Assembly: GCF_018717645.1 (NCBI RefSeq)
Contig: NZ_JAFLHG010000016.1
Location: 1-64,000 of the forward strand
DNA: 64,000 bases
DNA from: Microbacterium flavum
GTDB taxonomy: Bacteria; Actinomycetota; Actinomycetes; Actinomycetales; Microbacteriaceae
Direction: 5' to 3'
A program made the position numbers and the translations under genes. Below, piece by piece: positions 42,658 through 51,013 of the stretch (within the stretch, counting starts at the first letter, position 1; each line of letters starts with the position of its first letter). The notes below the pieces were generated by a model, which did no database searches, was not told the DNA's origin, and saw only the letters and a list, made by a program, of their open reading frames with translations.

Positions 42658-43344
42658 GTGACCGATCCCTCCCTCGCCACGGCGCAGGCCCAGCTGCGCG
42701 CCCTCGTGGGCGGCGACCTGAGCTGGCCCCTGCCGCGGGAGCCGCAGGGCCCGGATGCGCCGGTCCGGGCGGCGGCCGTTCTCATCCTCTTCGGAGTGCT
42801 GGACGGTCTGCCGAGCGAACGGGTCGCTCAGGATGCCGCCGTCTCGCGTGACCTCGATGTCCTGCTGCTCGCGCGGGCGACGACCCTGCGCGCTCACCCG
42901 GGCCAGGTCGCGTTCCCCGGCGGGCGGGTCGACCCGGACGATGACGGGGCGGTCGCCGCGGCGCTGCGGGAAGCGCGCGAGGAGACCGGGATCGACACCG
43001 CCGGGGTGGAGGTTCTCGGCACGCTGCCGGCGGCCCCGCTGGAGTTCTCCGGGCACCTCGTGACACCCGTCCTCGGATGGTGGCGTCAGCCGTCGCCCGT
43101 GCGGGTCGTCGACGAGGCGGAGTCCTCCGCCGTCTTCCGCACGCCCGTCGCAGAGCTCCTCGACCCCGTGCGCCGGGGCGTGACGGTCGTCCGACGCGGC
43201 GGACGGGAGTGGCGGGGGCCGGCGTTCGAGGTCGATCACCACCTGGTGTGGGGGTTCACCGCACTCCTGCTGGACGCGCTGTTCGACCGGCTGGGCTGGA
43301 CGGAGCCGTGGGATCGCGGGCGGGAGATCGACCTGCCGCTGTGA
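42658..43344 (+). CDS. NUDIX hydrolase, CoA pyrophosphatase type
   Basis: 228 aa. NUDIX box spans about residues 86-108, with the catalytic core REAREETGI; the preceding LRAHPGQVAFPGGR is the UPF0035/CoA-pyrophosphatase signature (L-L-T-x-R-S-x-x-x-R-x-x-x-G-x-x-x-F-P-G-G). Expected to split CoA or acyl-CoA into phosphopantetheine and 3',5'-ADP. Divergent from the siderophore-interacting gene. Confidence 0.92.
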   Translation: MTDPSLATAQAQLRALVGGDLSWPLPREPQGPDAPVRAAAVLILFGVLDGLPSERVAQDAAVSRDLDVLLLARATTLRAHPGQVAFPGGRVDPDDDGAVAAALREAREETGIDTAGVEVLGTLPAAPLEFSGHLVTPVLGWWRQPSPVRVVDEAESSAVFRTPVAELLDPVRRGVTVVRRGGREWRGPAFEVDHHLVWGFTALLLDALFDRLGWTEPWDRGREIDLPL

Positions 43345-43435
43345 TCGGGGTGCCCGCGCGGTGTCCGCCCCGGGCGCGCCCGTCGGTCGTGGCCGCTCGC
43401 AGGAGCGGTGCGCGCGGGCTGGTAGGATCGTCGAC

Positions 43436-43527
43436 GGAAGTGTGTCCGAGCGGCCTAAGGAGCATGGCTGGAATCCATGTAGGCGGGGTAACTCGCCTCG
43501 CAGGTTCAAATCCTGTCACTTCCGCCA
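43436..43527 (+). tRNA. tRNA-Ser (GGA)
   Basis: 92 nt. Acceptor stem GGAAGTG/CACTTCC, discriminator G, encoded CCA. Anticodon stem CATGG/CCATG holds loop CTGGAAT, anticodon GGA (reads UCC/UCU). A long variable arm, as expected for a class II tRNA, and GGTTCAAATCC T-arm are present. Confidence 0.97.
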
Positions 43528-43529
43528 CA

Positions 43530-43561
43530 GATGAGCCTCACCCCTCCGGGTGGGGCTCATC
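43530..43561 (+). terminator. Terminator after tRNA-Ser
   Basis: 14-bp stem (43530-43543 with 43548-43561, one G-T wobble), loop CTCC, starting 3 bp after the tRNA CCA. Followed by GTCGTTG rather than a long T-run. Confidence 0.8.
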
Positions 43562-43616
43562 GTCGTTGCGCCAGACGAGCCACACGGCGCGCTCGGCGGC
43601 GCCGGGGGCGGCCATA

Positions 43617-44129
43617 GGCGGCGGCATCCGCGCTCACGTGCTGGTCATCGTCCCCGCGCTCACCCTGCTCGGCGCCGACGACGGCCCCGCCGACCTCGTC
43701 GGCCGTTCGCCGATCGACGCCGACACGGCGCGGGCTCTCGCGGGCGACGCGCACATGTGAGCTCGGGTGCTGACGGAGCCCGTCGAGGGCACGGTGCTCG
43801 CCGTCGACCGGTATCGCGCGCCCTGGCCGCAGCGCCGGTACCTGCGGGCCCGCGACCAGCACTGCCGCTTCCCCGGATGCCGGCGGGCCGCGATCCGGTG
43901 CGAGATCGACCACACGATCGATGCTGCGCGGGGCGGGCCGACGGCGCTCGGCAACCTCGCGCACCTGTGCCGGCGGCACCACAGCATGAAGCAGTTCACC
44001 CGCTGGCGGGTCCGGCAGCTCGCGCGCGGAGCACTGGAATGGACCCCGCCCACCGGCCGCGTCTCCCGCGAGGACGCGCCCGCTCCACCCGTGCACTTCC
44101 TCCCCGAGGTGTCCCGGCCTCCGTTCTGA
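43617..44129 (+). pseudogene. Remnant of a DUF222/13E12-type HNH endonuclease gene
   Basis: Only the C-terminal third of an HNH protein remains. One frame encodes HVLVIVPALTLLGADD and DLVGRSPIDADTARALAGDA, is broken by an in-frame TGA at 43758-43760, then continues RVLTEPVEGTVLAVDRYRAP and the HNH core RARDQHCRFPGCRRAAIRCE, IDHTIDAARGGPTALGNLAHLCRRHHSMK. The 5' two-thirds (DUF222) is missing, cut off near the tRNA terminator. The HNH part could be translated from 43767, but the family needs the N-terminal domain, so I call it decayed. Confidence 0.85.
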
Positions 44130-44355
44130 CAGGGCCCGCCCGCCTGCGGGCACGCCGCCTCCCCGCGCGCACGCCGCCCGCCGGCTTCCGCCACGGTGAT
44201 CGATCGGATCGGGAATGCGACGGCGGGGTGCCCCGTTGTCATCCGGCGTCACGTCGGCGCCCGGCATCCGCCCGCCGACGTAGCGTCGAAAGGACGGTCG
44301 CACCCCCCGCGACCGTCGTACCGCACCGGCACCCGCCGTTCCAGGAGACAGATCC

Positions 44356-45837
44356 ATGAGTTCCACACCCACGCCCGCACCCGGAGCGCCCACGGCGGCG
44401 TCGCCCGCGAACGTGAAGAAGGACCGGCCCAAGAAGCCGTTCTATCGCTCGTTCGGCTTCCAGATCACGATCGCCCTCATCGCCGGCATTCTGCTCGGCA
44501 TCCTCGCCCTGAACCTTGGGCCGGACGGCGAAGGAAACCCCAACGGCCTCACGGCGACGCTCTCGACCATCGGCAACGCGTACGTGACGCTCTTGAAGGT
44601 CGCGGTCATCCCGCTGATCTTCCTCGCGATCGTCGCAAGCATCACGCAGCTGCGGAACGTCACGAACGCCGCACGCCTCGCGGGTCAGACGCTTCTGTGG
44701 TTCGGCATCACGGCGCTCATCGCCGTGACGATCGGCATCGTCCTCGGCGTGACGATCCAGCCGGGCAATCGCGTCGCCCACGACCAGCTCACGACCGCCG
44801 ACCCCTACGCGGTCGGCACCTGGTGGAACTTCCTCAAGGGGATCATCCCGCAGAACTTCCTCGGCCTGAGCGTCTCGACCTCGGTGGATGCCACGACCGG
44901 CGCCGCGACCTCATCCGTCGGCTTCAACGTCCTGCAGGTGATCGTCATCTCGATCGCGGTCGGCGTCGCCGCGCTGAAGCTGGGCAGGCGCGCCGAGCCG
45001 TTCGTCGTCTTCACGCAGTCGACCCTGAAGATCGTGCAGCGTGTGCTCTGGTGGATCATCCGCATCGCCCCGATCGGCACCCTCGGTCTCATCGCGTCGG
45101 CGGTCGTCCAGTACGGCACCGACAAGCTGCTGACGCTCGTCTGGTTCGTCGTCGCGGTCTACGCGGGCCTGGTCCTCGTGCTCTTCGTCGTCTACCCGAT
45201 CCTGGTGCGCTCGCACGGCCTGTCGATCCGGCAGTACTTCTCCGGCGTGTGGCCGGCCGTGCAGCTCGGCTTCGTGTCGCGCTCCTCGATCGGGACCCTG
45301 CCCCTCACCCAGCGGGTCACCGAGCGCAATCTCGGTGTGCCGCGCGAGTACGCCTCGTTCGCCGTTCCGCTGGGCGCGACCACCAAGATGGACGGCTGCG
45401 CCGCGATCTACCCCGCGATCGCCGCGATCTTCGTCGCGCAGTTCTTCGGCGTCCCGCTCGACTTCGTGTCGTACCTCCTCATCGCCCTCGTCTCGGTCGT
45501 CGGCTCCGCCGCGACGGCGGGAACGACCGGCGCGACGGTCATGCTGACCCTCACCCTGTCGACGCTCGGCCTCCCGCTCGAGGGCGTCGGGCTGCTCCTC
45601 GCGATCGACCCCATCCTCGACATGGGCCGCACGGCGGTCAACGTCGCCGGGCAGGCCCTCGTCCCGACGATCGTGGCGAAGCGCGAAGGCATCCTCGACC
45701 GCGAGCTGTACGACGCCCCGCGCGACGGCGAGCCGTTCTCGGACGATTCCGACGATGAGACGGATGCCGAGGACGTGGCCGCTCCCTCAGATGCTGTGGA
45801 TGACGGCATCCGGACGGAGTCGACCGTCCGGGCCTGA
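44356..45837 (+). CDS. Dicarboxylate/amino acid:cation symporter (DAACS family)
   Basis: 493 aa with about eight helices and two re-entrant loops. Family motifs: first hairpin SRSSIGTLPLTQRV (serine-rich), TTKMDGCAAIYPAIAAIF (NMDG-like cation site, with Lys in place of Asn), and AATAGTTGATVMLTLTLSTLG plus DPILDMGRTAVNVAGQ near the end. Takes up C4-dicarboxylates, glutamate or aspartate with Na+/H+. Both termini are hydrophilic, and the acidic C-terminal tail is 40 residues. SD AGGAGA 6 nt before ATG 44356. 226 bp of upstream DNA contains no gene. Confidence 0.92.
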   Translation: MSSTPTPAPGAPTAASPANVKKDRPKKPFYRSFGFQITIALIAGILLGILALNLGPDGEGNPNGLTATLSTIGNAYVTLLKVAVIPLIFLAIVASITQLRNVTNAARLAGQTLLWFGITALIAVTIGIVLGVTIQPGNRVAHDQLTTADPYAVGTWWNFLKGIIPQNFLGLSVSTSVDATTGAATSSVGFNVLQVIVISIAVGVAALKLGRRAEPFVVFTQSTLKIVQRVLWWIIRIAPIGTLGLIASAVVQYGTDKLLTLVWFVVAVYAGLVLVLFVVYPILVRSHGLSIRQYFSGVWPAVQLGFVSRSSIGTLPLTQRVTERNLGVPREYASFAVPLGATTKMDGCAAIYPAIAAIFVAQFFGVPLDFVSYLLIALVSVVGSAATAGTTGATVMLTLTLSTLGLPLEGVGLLLAIDPILDMGRTAVNVAGQALVPTIVAKREGILDRELYDAPRDGEPFSDDSDDETDAEDVAAPSDAVDDGIRTESTVRA

Positions 45838-45889
45838 TCGACCGACCCGCCGCGAGGCCTTGCCTCCGACGCCCTGGTCCGAGCCCCGC

Positions 45890-48187
45890 TCAGGCCAGGG
45901 CGTCGCGGTCTGCGAAGGCCGACCCCGGGCGGATGACGAGGGACCGCGGCAGCAGGTTCGCCCGCAGCCGCTCGAACGAGCTGTGCGAGGCGAGGAGCCC
46001 CGCGCGGGCCGCGTCGGCGTGCGCGATATGCGGCGACGCCGACGCCGCACGCGGCCGGTCGCCGCCGCCCGGATCCGCTCCCGCTGGAGCGTAGCTCGCC
46101 CGCTCGATCGCGCGGACGAGCGCGGCGACATCCTCCTGCGGGGCACCCGCCGAGACGAGACGCGCTCCGAACGCCCGCGGCGACTGCGCGCCGGGCACGG
46201 CGAGACCCAGGTCGATCGCGCTCTCCTGCACGAGTGCCCATGCCGCCCCGATGGTGCCGCGCCGACGCAGGATGCCGCGCCGTGCGGCTCCGGTGAGGGC
46301 CGGCGCCGCACCGATCGCCAGGGCGATGAGCAGGATCGTGAGTGCCGGACGCAGGTCGGGCGCGGAGTCCGACCCGCCGGCGGTGGCGCCGGTGGCCTCG
46401 TCGCGGAGCTCGTCGGGGCGAGCACCGGCCGAAGCGGTCGAGGTCGGGGTCGGGGCGGGCGCGGTCTCCTCCGCTCCGGCACCCCCCGACGGGGAGGCGT
46501 CGCTGACGAAGCGCGTCGCCGTGCCGAGACTCTTCGTCGGCTCGAAGGGCACCCATCCGATCCCCTCGAAGTACACCTCCGGCCACGCGTGCAGCTGGCC
46601 GGTGGTCACCTGCGCGACGCGCTGACCGTCGACGGTATCTCCCGTGTAGGCGCCGGGAAGGAACCCCACGACGATCCGCGAGGGCATCCCGAGCGACCGC
46701 GCCATCAGCGCGAACGACCCGGCGTAATGGATGCAGTACCCCTCCTTCTTCTCGAGGAAGGACGCGACGGCGGCGACGCCGGTGTCGTCGAATCCGTCGT
46801 CGACGGGAGCGGTGAGCGAATACGTGAAATCGGGGCCGCGGAACCAGCTCTGCAGCGCCTCCAGCCGGTCGTAGTCGGTCGCCGCCCCCGCAGTGACCTC
46901 GCGCGCGGTGCTGCCGATGATCGCGGGGGTGTCCGCGGGCAGTGAGTAGACGTCGACCTGGTCCTCGGTGACCCGCGCCGCGCTCGCGCGGATCTGCTCG
47001 AGGGTCGGCTGCGGAGCGTTCGAGACGACGTCGTAGCTCTGGCCCTGAGCCGAGATCTGCGGGCTCAGGATGGTGCGGCTGTACGGCACCGACCGCCAGG
47101 AGCCCTCGAGACCCTCGATCCCGACCGCGGGGTAGGGGATCGGGAGATACGCCGACGACAGCTGCGTGACGTCGACATGCGTGCGGGACTCCGTCAACGC
47201 CACGCCATCCGACACGACCACCGGTTCCAGCGGAGCGTCGGCGAGGGAGACCGAGCGCGTGCGATCGGGCATCCACACCGCCCCGTCGAAGATCGACAGC
47301 GTCGTCACCCGGAGGTTCGGCAGCTGCGCGGCGTCGCTGCGCATCGTCAGCACCGGGGTGTCGCCGGGCTGGCGCAGGTCCGCGCCGAGGTCGAGCGAAG
47401 GGTCGATGCGTGCCGAGACACCCGCCCCGACACCGCCGACGGTCGGCGCCGGAAGAGCGGGCGCGATCACGAGAGCGCCGACGATCGCGACGGCGCCGAT
47501 CACGGTCGCGACGGCCGCGACTCCGCTCGAGCGCGCCGCCATCACGGGAGCCTCGCGGGTGCGGTTCTCGGCGCGGATCAGCGCGAGGATCGCGATGGCG
47601 AGGACGATGAAGGCTCCGACATCGACCGGCGCCGGTACGACGATGGAGGGGATCAGCCAGACGATGACGAGCGCGATGGCGGCCAGCAGCGGCATCCGCG
47701 CCGTCATCACGACGTGGTCGAGTCCGACGGTGAGGAGGCCGAGCGCCGCGACGAGCACGAACGACATCGCGGGGGTGGCCGCGATCGGCGCGAAGCCGAC
47801 GGCGATCTCATCGCTCGCCGCCCGGATCGCCGCGGATGCCTGGGTGACGACCTCTCCGGTCGGGATGAAGCCCCAGAGCGCCGCGTCCGAGAAGAACGCG
47901 CCGGTGACGGCCAGCACCCACAGGGCGAGCTCCGCGGCGGTCACCCCGATCGCCGGCAGCCCGCGCCGACGCAGCCCGAACGCCGCGGCGAGGATCAGGG
48001 CGGACAGCACCGCACCGCCCGGGATCCACGAGCCCTTGTCGATGACGCGCAGGAGCGGCGGGAGGGTCGCGAGCAGCGACAGCCAAAGCATGAGGGTGAG
48101 GCGCAGCTCGCCGCGCGGGCGCCGCGCGCGGTCGGTCTCCCGAGCCCACATGCGTCCCCGAGCGGCCGCGCTCTCAGGAGAAGACAC
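45890..48187 (-). CDS. DUF3488/transglutaminase-like membrane protein (TgpA-like)
   Basis: 765 aa. About eight N-terminal helices (to residue 245), then an extracytoplasmic transglutaminase-like domain with Cys in KKEGYCIHYAGSFALMARSLGMPSRIVVGFLPG and His in GQLHAWPEVYFEGIGWVPFEPTKS, one further helix, and a C-terminal cytoplasmic DUF4129-like stretch. Third gene of the MoxR-DUF58 operon; its GTG start overlaps the DUF58 gene by 14 bp. Peptide or peptidoglycan cross-linking/processing at the surface is inferred from the family. Confidence 0.9.
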   Translation of the reverse strand: MSSPESAAARGRMWARETDRARRPRGELRLTLMLWLSLLATLPPLLRVIDKGSWIPGGAVLSALILAAAFGLRRRGLPAIGVTAAELALWVLAVTGAFFSDAALWGFIPTGEVVTQASAAIRAASDEIAVGFAPIAATPAMSFVLVAALGLLTVGLDHVVMTARMPLLAAIALVIVWLIPSIVVPAPVDVGAFIVLAIAILALIRAENRTREAPVMAARSSGVAAVATVIGAVAIVGALVIAPALPAPTVGGVGAGVSARIDPSLDLGADLRQPGDTPVLTMRSDAAQLPNLRVTTLSIFDGAVWMPDRTRSVSLADAPLEPVVVSDGVALTESRTHVDVTQLSSAYLPIPYPAVGIEGLEGSWRSVPYSRTILSPQISAQGQSYDVVSNAPQPTLEQIRASAARVTEDQVDVYSLPADTPAIIGSTAREVTAGAATDYDRLEALQSWFRGPDFTYSLTAPVDDGFDDTGVAAVASFLEKKEGYCIHYAGSFALMARSLGMPSRIVVGFLPGAYTGDTVDGQRVAQVTTGQLHAWPEVYFEGIGWVPFEPTKSLGTATRFVSDASPSGGAGAEETAPAPTPTSTASAGARPDELRDEATGATAGGSDSAPDLRPALTILLIALAIGAAPALTGAARRGILRRRGTIGAAWALVQESAIDLGLAVPGAQSPRAFGARLVSAGAPQEDVAALVRAIERASYAPAGADPGGGDRPRAASASPHIAHADAARAGLLASHSSFERLRANLLPRSLVIRPGSAFADRDALA

Positions 48188-49418
48188 GATGCGCCCCCCG
48201 CTGCACGGCGTCCGCCCAGGCGCCCTCCAGCTCGTCTTCGGTCGCGATCCGCCCGACGCGCCAGCCGGAGGCAGCCGCCTCGGCGAGCGCCCCGGGCGTC
48301 GGCGTCACGGCGAGGAGCACCGGCAGCGAGCTGTGGTGCGCGAGCGGTGCGAGCGCGGCTGCGTCCGGAGGGGTGAGCACGCCGCCGATCACGACGAGCG
48401 GTCCCACCGTCTCGCCGCTCAGGACCGCGGCGAGGGTCTCCGGCATCCCGTCGCGCCGCGCCGTGATCGGAGCGAGATCGATCGCGAGACGCTCGATCCC
48501 CGCGGCGTCGCCGCCGTCGATCGGATCGGAGAGGGCCGCGCCGTCGAAGTCGACGACCCGCACGAGGTAGCCCTCCTGGACGAGCCGCGCGGCGATCGAC
48601 ACGCACGCGCAGACCGCCGTCTCGAATCCGCGGTCGCCGCCCGGTGCGCGCGTGGCCTCCACGTTCCACCGTCCGGACGCGCGGTCGAGCACCACGATCG
48701 CGGTGGGCGTGCTCTCCTGCTCCTCCTGGCGCACCATGAGCTGGTCGCGGTGCGCGCTCGCACGCCAGTGGATGCGGCGCATCGAATCACCCGGCGCGTA
48801 GTGCCGCGGGACGAGGTTGTCCGACCCCTGGCCGATCTGGTCGGTCGTCGCGTGCATCGTCCCGCCGACGTCGCCCGCCTGATCCGCGAGCGGCGCGAGG
48901 GTCAGGACGGCGGGGGTGACGGTCAGCGGCAGGGGGCGGCCGATCGCGTGACGCCGCCGCGCGAACCCGAAGGGGTCGGTCGAGCTCACCGAGATCGGGC
49001 CGATGTTGCGGATGCCGCGCCGCTGCGGCGTGACCGAGTAGTGCAGGTCGACGCCGCGCTGCCCCGTCCTCATCCCCGATCCGGTCTGGGGGAACACCCC
49101 CTCGGGGACCCCCGTCACGCCGTCGGGCAGACGGTCGCGCCAGCGCCCCTGGGCGGTGGGGAGGGGTGAGCGGATCTCGACGCGCAGGTGGACGTCGAGA
49201 TCCCGACCGACCGTCCCGACGTCCGGGTCGAAGAACCGCTCGACGCGCTCGGTGCGTCGCACGAGATACAGCGTCGCGACGCTGCCGGCCACGGCCACCG
49301 TCAGCAGAGCGCTGATGTACAGCAGCTCCGTGATCTGAAAGGCGTGCGCTGCGACGAACGCCGTGAAGGCGAGGACGGCGGCGCCGGTTCCCCGGGCGGT
49401 CAGCGGGAAGCGAGACAC
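48174..49418 (-). CDS. DUF58 domain protein
   Basis: 414 aa. Two N-terminal helices, then the DUF58 core around VPRHYAPGDSMRRIHWRASAHRDQLMVRQEEQES, the family signature, within a von-Willebrand-A-like fold. DUF58 proteins partner MoxR AAA ATPases; the 7-bp gap to moxR supports co-expression. Confidence 0.92.
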   Translation of the reverse strand: MSRFPLTARGTGAAVLAFTAFVAAHAFQITELLYISALLTVAVAGSVATLYLVRRTERVERFFDPDVGTVGRDLDVHLRVEIRSPLPTAQGRWRDRLPDGVTGVPEGVFPQTGSGMRTGQRGVDLHYSVTPQRRGIRNIGPISVSSTDPFGFARRRHAIGRPLPLTVTPAVLTLAPLADQAGDVGGTMHATTDQIGQGSDNLVPRHYAPGDSMRRIHWRASAHRDQLMVRQEEQESTPTAIVVLDRASGRWNVEATRAPGGDRGFETAVCACVSIAARLVQEGYLVRVVDFDGAALSDPIDGGDAAGIERLAIDLAPITARRDGMPETLAAVLSGETVGPLVVIGGVLTPPDAAALAPLAHHSSLPVLLAVTPTPGALAEAAASGWRVGRIATEDELEGAWADAVQRGAHRVFS

Positions 49419-49425
49419 GGTGTCC

Positions 49426-50406
49426 TCAGCGGGTGGCGAGCGGCACGCGCACCGACCCCACGATGGCGCGCAGCGACGTGGAGACGGTGTCGGCGCCTCC
49501 GCGCCCTCGGGCCGTCGCGGCGCCGCGGACGGCGATCAGGCGGTGAGCGAAGACGGGTTCGACGAGCGTCGCGACATCGTCGGGGATCACGAATTCGCGC
49601 CCGTCCAGGGCCGCCCACACCTTCGCCGCGCGGATCAGCTGCAGGGTCGCGCGGGGGCTCGCTCCGAGCCGCAGGTCGGGGTGCTCCCGGGTCGCGCGCG
49701 AGAGGGCGACCGTGTACTCCTCGACGGCGGGGGAGACGTGCACCTGTCGCGCCCACGCGATCAGCGCGCGGACACCCGCCGCGTCGAGGACGGGAGACAC
49801 GGAATCGAGGGGGTTCACCGTGTCGCGCTGGCGGAGCATGAGGGCCTCGCTCGCGGCATCCGGGTAGCCCATCGAGACCCGCATCATGAAGCGATCGCGC
49901 TGCGCCTCGGGGAGGGCGTAGGTGCCCTCCATCTCCAGCGGGTTCTGCGTCGCGACGACGAGGAACGGGTGCTCGAGCAGGCGCGACTGCCCGTCCACGG
50001 TGACCTGACGCTCTTCCATCGCCTCGAGCAGCGCGGACTGGGTCTTGGGGGAGGAGCGGTTGATCTCGTCCGCGATGACGATCTGCGCGAAGATCGCGCC
50101 CGGCTTGAATTCGAACTCCCGCTCGACCGGGTTGTAGACGCTGACGCCTGTGACATCGCCGGGGAGGAGGTCCGGCGTGAACTGGATGCGGCGGACGCTG
50201 GCGTCCACCGACGCCGCCAGGGCGCGCGCCAGCATCGTCTTGCCGACGCCGGGAACGTCCTCGATCAGGAGATGGCCCTCTGCGAGAAGGCAGACGAGCG
50301 CCGCGCGCACGGCGGCCGGCTTGCCGTCGATGACGCGGGAGACGGATGCCACGACAGCGTCGGTGGCGCGCGCGAACTCGTCGGAGGTGATCGGGGCGGG
50401 GGTCAT
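49426..50406 (-). CDS. MoxR-family AAA+ ATPase
   Basis: 326 aa. Walker A PGVGKTMLA, Walker B IVIADEINRSSPKTQSALLEAMEERQV, sensor 1 LVVATQNPLEMEGTYALPEAQRDRF, and the C-terminal lid. MoxR ATPases act as chaperones for assembling metal-containing or vWA-type complexes. First gene of the operon MoxR-DUF58-transglutaminase. Confidence 0.94.
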   Translation of the reverse strand: MTPAPITSDEFARATDAVVASVSRVIDGKPAAVRAALVCLLAEGHLLIEDVPGVGKTMLARALAASVDASVRRIQFTPDLLPGDVTGVSVYNPVEREFEFKPGAIFAQIVIADEINRSSPKTQSALLEAMEERQVTVDGQSRLLEHPFLVVATQNPLEMEGTYALPEAQRDRFMMRVSMGYPDAASEALMLRQRDTVNPLDSVSPVLDAAGVRALIAWARQVHVSPAVEEYTVALSRATREHPDLRLGASPRATLQLIRAAKVWAALDGREFVIPDDVATLVEPVFAHRLIAVRGAATARGRGGADTVSTSLRAIVGSVRVPLATR

Positions 50407-50514
50407 GGGCGGCCTGCCTCCCGGGGTTCGGGTCGAAGCGTCATCGCGGACGCACGTGGGTCGATGCTAACCCGGGGCGGCACGGGGGAGGCCCGACGTC
50501 GGGTAAACTCCAAG
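50407..50514. other. Upstream region of moxR and ffs
   Basis: Divergent spacer. On the plus strand GGGTAAACTCC shortly before ffs contains TAAACT (50503-50508), a good -10 for the SRP RNA starting near 50515. Confidence 0.5.
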
Positions 50515-50606
50515 AAGCTCTCCGCGAGGCGGCACCCAGGCCAACTCCCCCAGGACGGAAACGTAGCAAGGGTAACCAGGCTCTGCCGGGTTCGCGGAGA
50601 GTCTTA
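50515..50606 (+). ncRNA. ffs: Signal recognition particle RNA, small bacterial type
   Basis: 92 nt. Closing stem CTCTCCGCGA near 50518-50527 pairs with TTCGCGGAGAG at 50591-50601. The apical domain shows CAGGACGGAAACGTAGCAAGG, the GGAA tetraloop and symmetric loop bound by Ffh, preceded by GGCACCCAGGCCAACTCCCC. This matches the actinobacterial ~90-nt SRP RNA that lacks the Alu domain. Confidence 0.93.
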
Positions 50607-50667
50607 TTCTTCCCCGGTCCCCCGGGATTCCGCGCCGCGCATCGGTCCCCGCGCTCCGCCGCCCTTC

Positions 50668-50749
50668 GCGCCCCCGCCGTCACCGCTGCCCCGCGCCCCC
50701 GCCGGCCCGCGCCCCCGCCGTTACCGCTGCCCCGCGCCCCCACCGGCCC
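50668..50749. repeat. 41-bp tandem repeat, two copies
   Basis: Copies 50668-50708 and 50709-50749 differ at two positions; each begins GCGCCCCCGCCGT and ends CCGGCCC. Confidence 0.85.
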
Positions 50750-50913
50750 CCGGGTTTGTCGAGGGGTCTCCCCAATCCCCTCATCCCCCTCGGACGCTCA
50801 CGTCCGGCTGACCACATACCACCCCCGTGACGCCCGCTCGTCACCGCGCTTTGCTCCCCTGGGGGGCTGCCGGCCGTGCCCGGGGAACCGTCTTGCCCGG
50901 GCCCGGACGGGCG

Positions 50914-50953
50914 GCGGCGCACAGCGGCGCACGGCGGCGCACGGCGGCGCGCG
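50914..50953. repeat. 10-bp tandem repeat, four copies
   Basis: Units CGGCGCACAG, CGGCGCACGG (twice) and CGGCGCGCGG. Slippage-type minisatellite; too short and without spacers, so not CRISPR. Confidence 0.85.
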
Positions 50954-51001
50954 GGGGCGTTTTCTCCGGGGGCTCCCTGGTGGGGCTCCGAGCCGCCCCC
51001 G

Positions 51002-51007
51002 TAGGCT
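51002..51007 (+). promoter_or_regulatory. -10 hexamer TAGGCT, leaderless arrangement
   Basis: TAGGCT ends 6 nt before GTG 51014 of pta; identical to the trhO hexamer. Confidence 0.55.
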
Positions 51008-51013
51008 GGCGGT

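Larger units (their letters stand above)
50607..51013. other. Repeat-rich gene-free region between ffs and pta
   Basis: 407 bp, extremely C-rich on the plus strand. Contains a 41-bp tandem duplication (50668-50749), a degenerate TTTGTCGAGGGG segment (50755-50766), a CGGACG...CGTCCG inverted repeat near 50791, and a 10-bp tandem repeat (50914-50953). No gene seen. Confidence 0.7.

Noticed and set aside
43767..44129. Stand-alone small HNH nuclease gene
   Set aside because: Matches only the C-terminal part of DUF222-HNH proteins, with the missing part still traceable upstream in the same frame beyond a TGA.
50914..50953. Short regular repeats as a CRISPR array
   Set aside because: 10-bp units are contiguous with no spacers and no cas genes are present.
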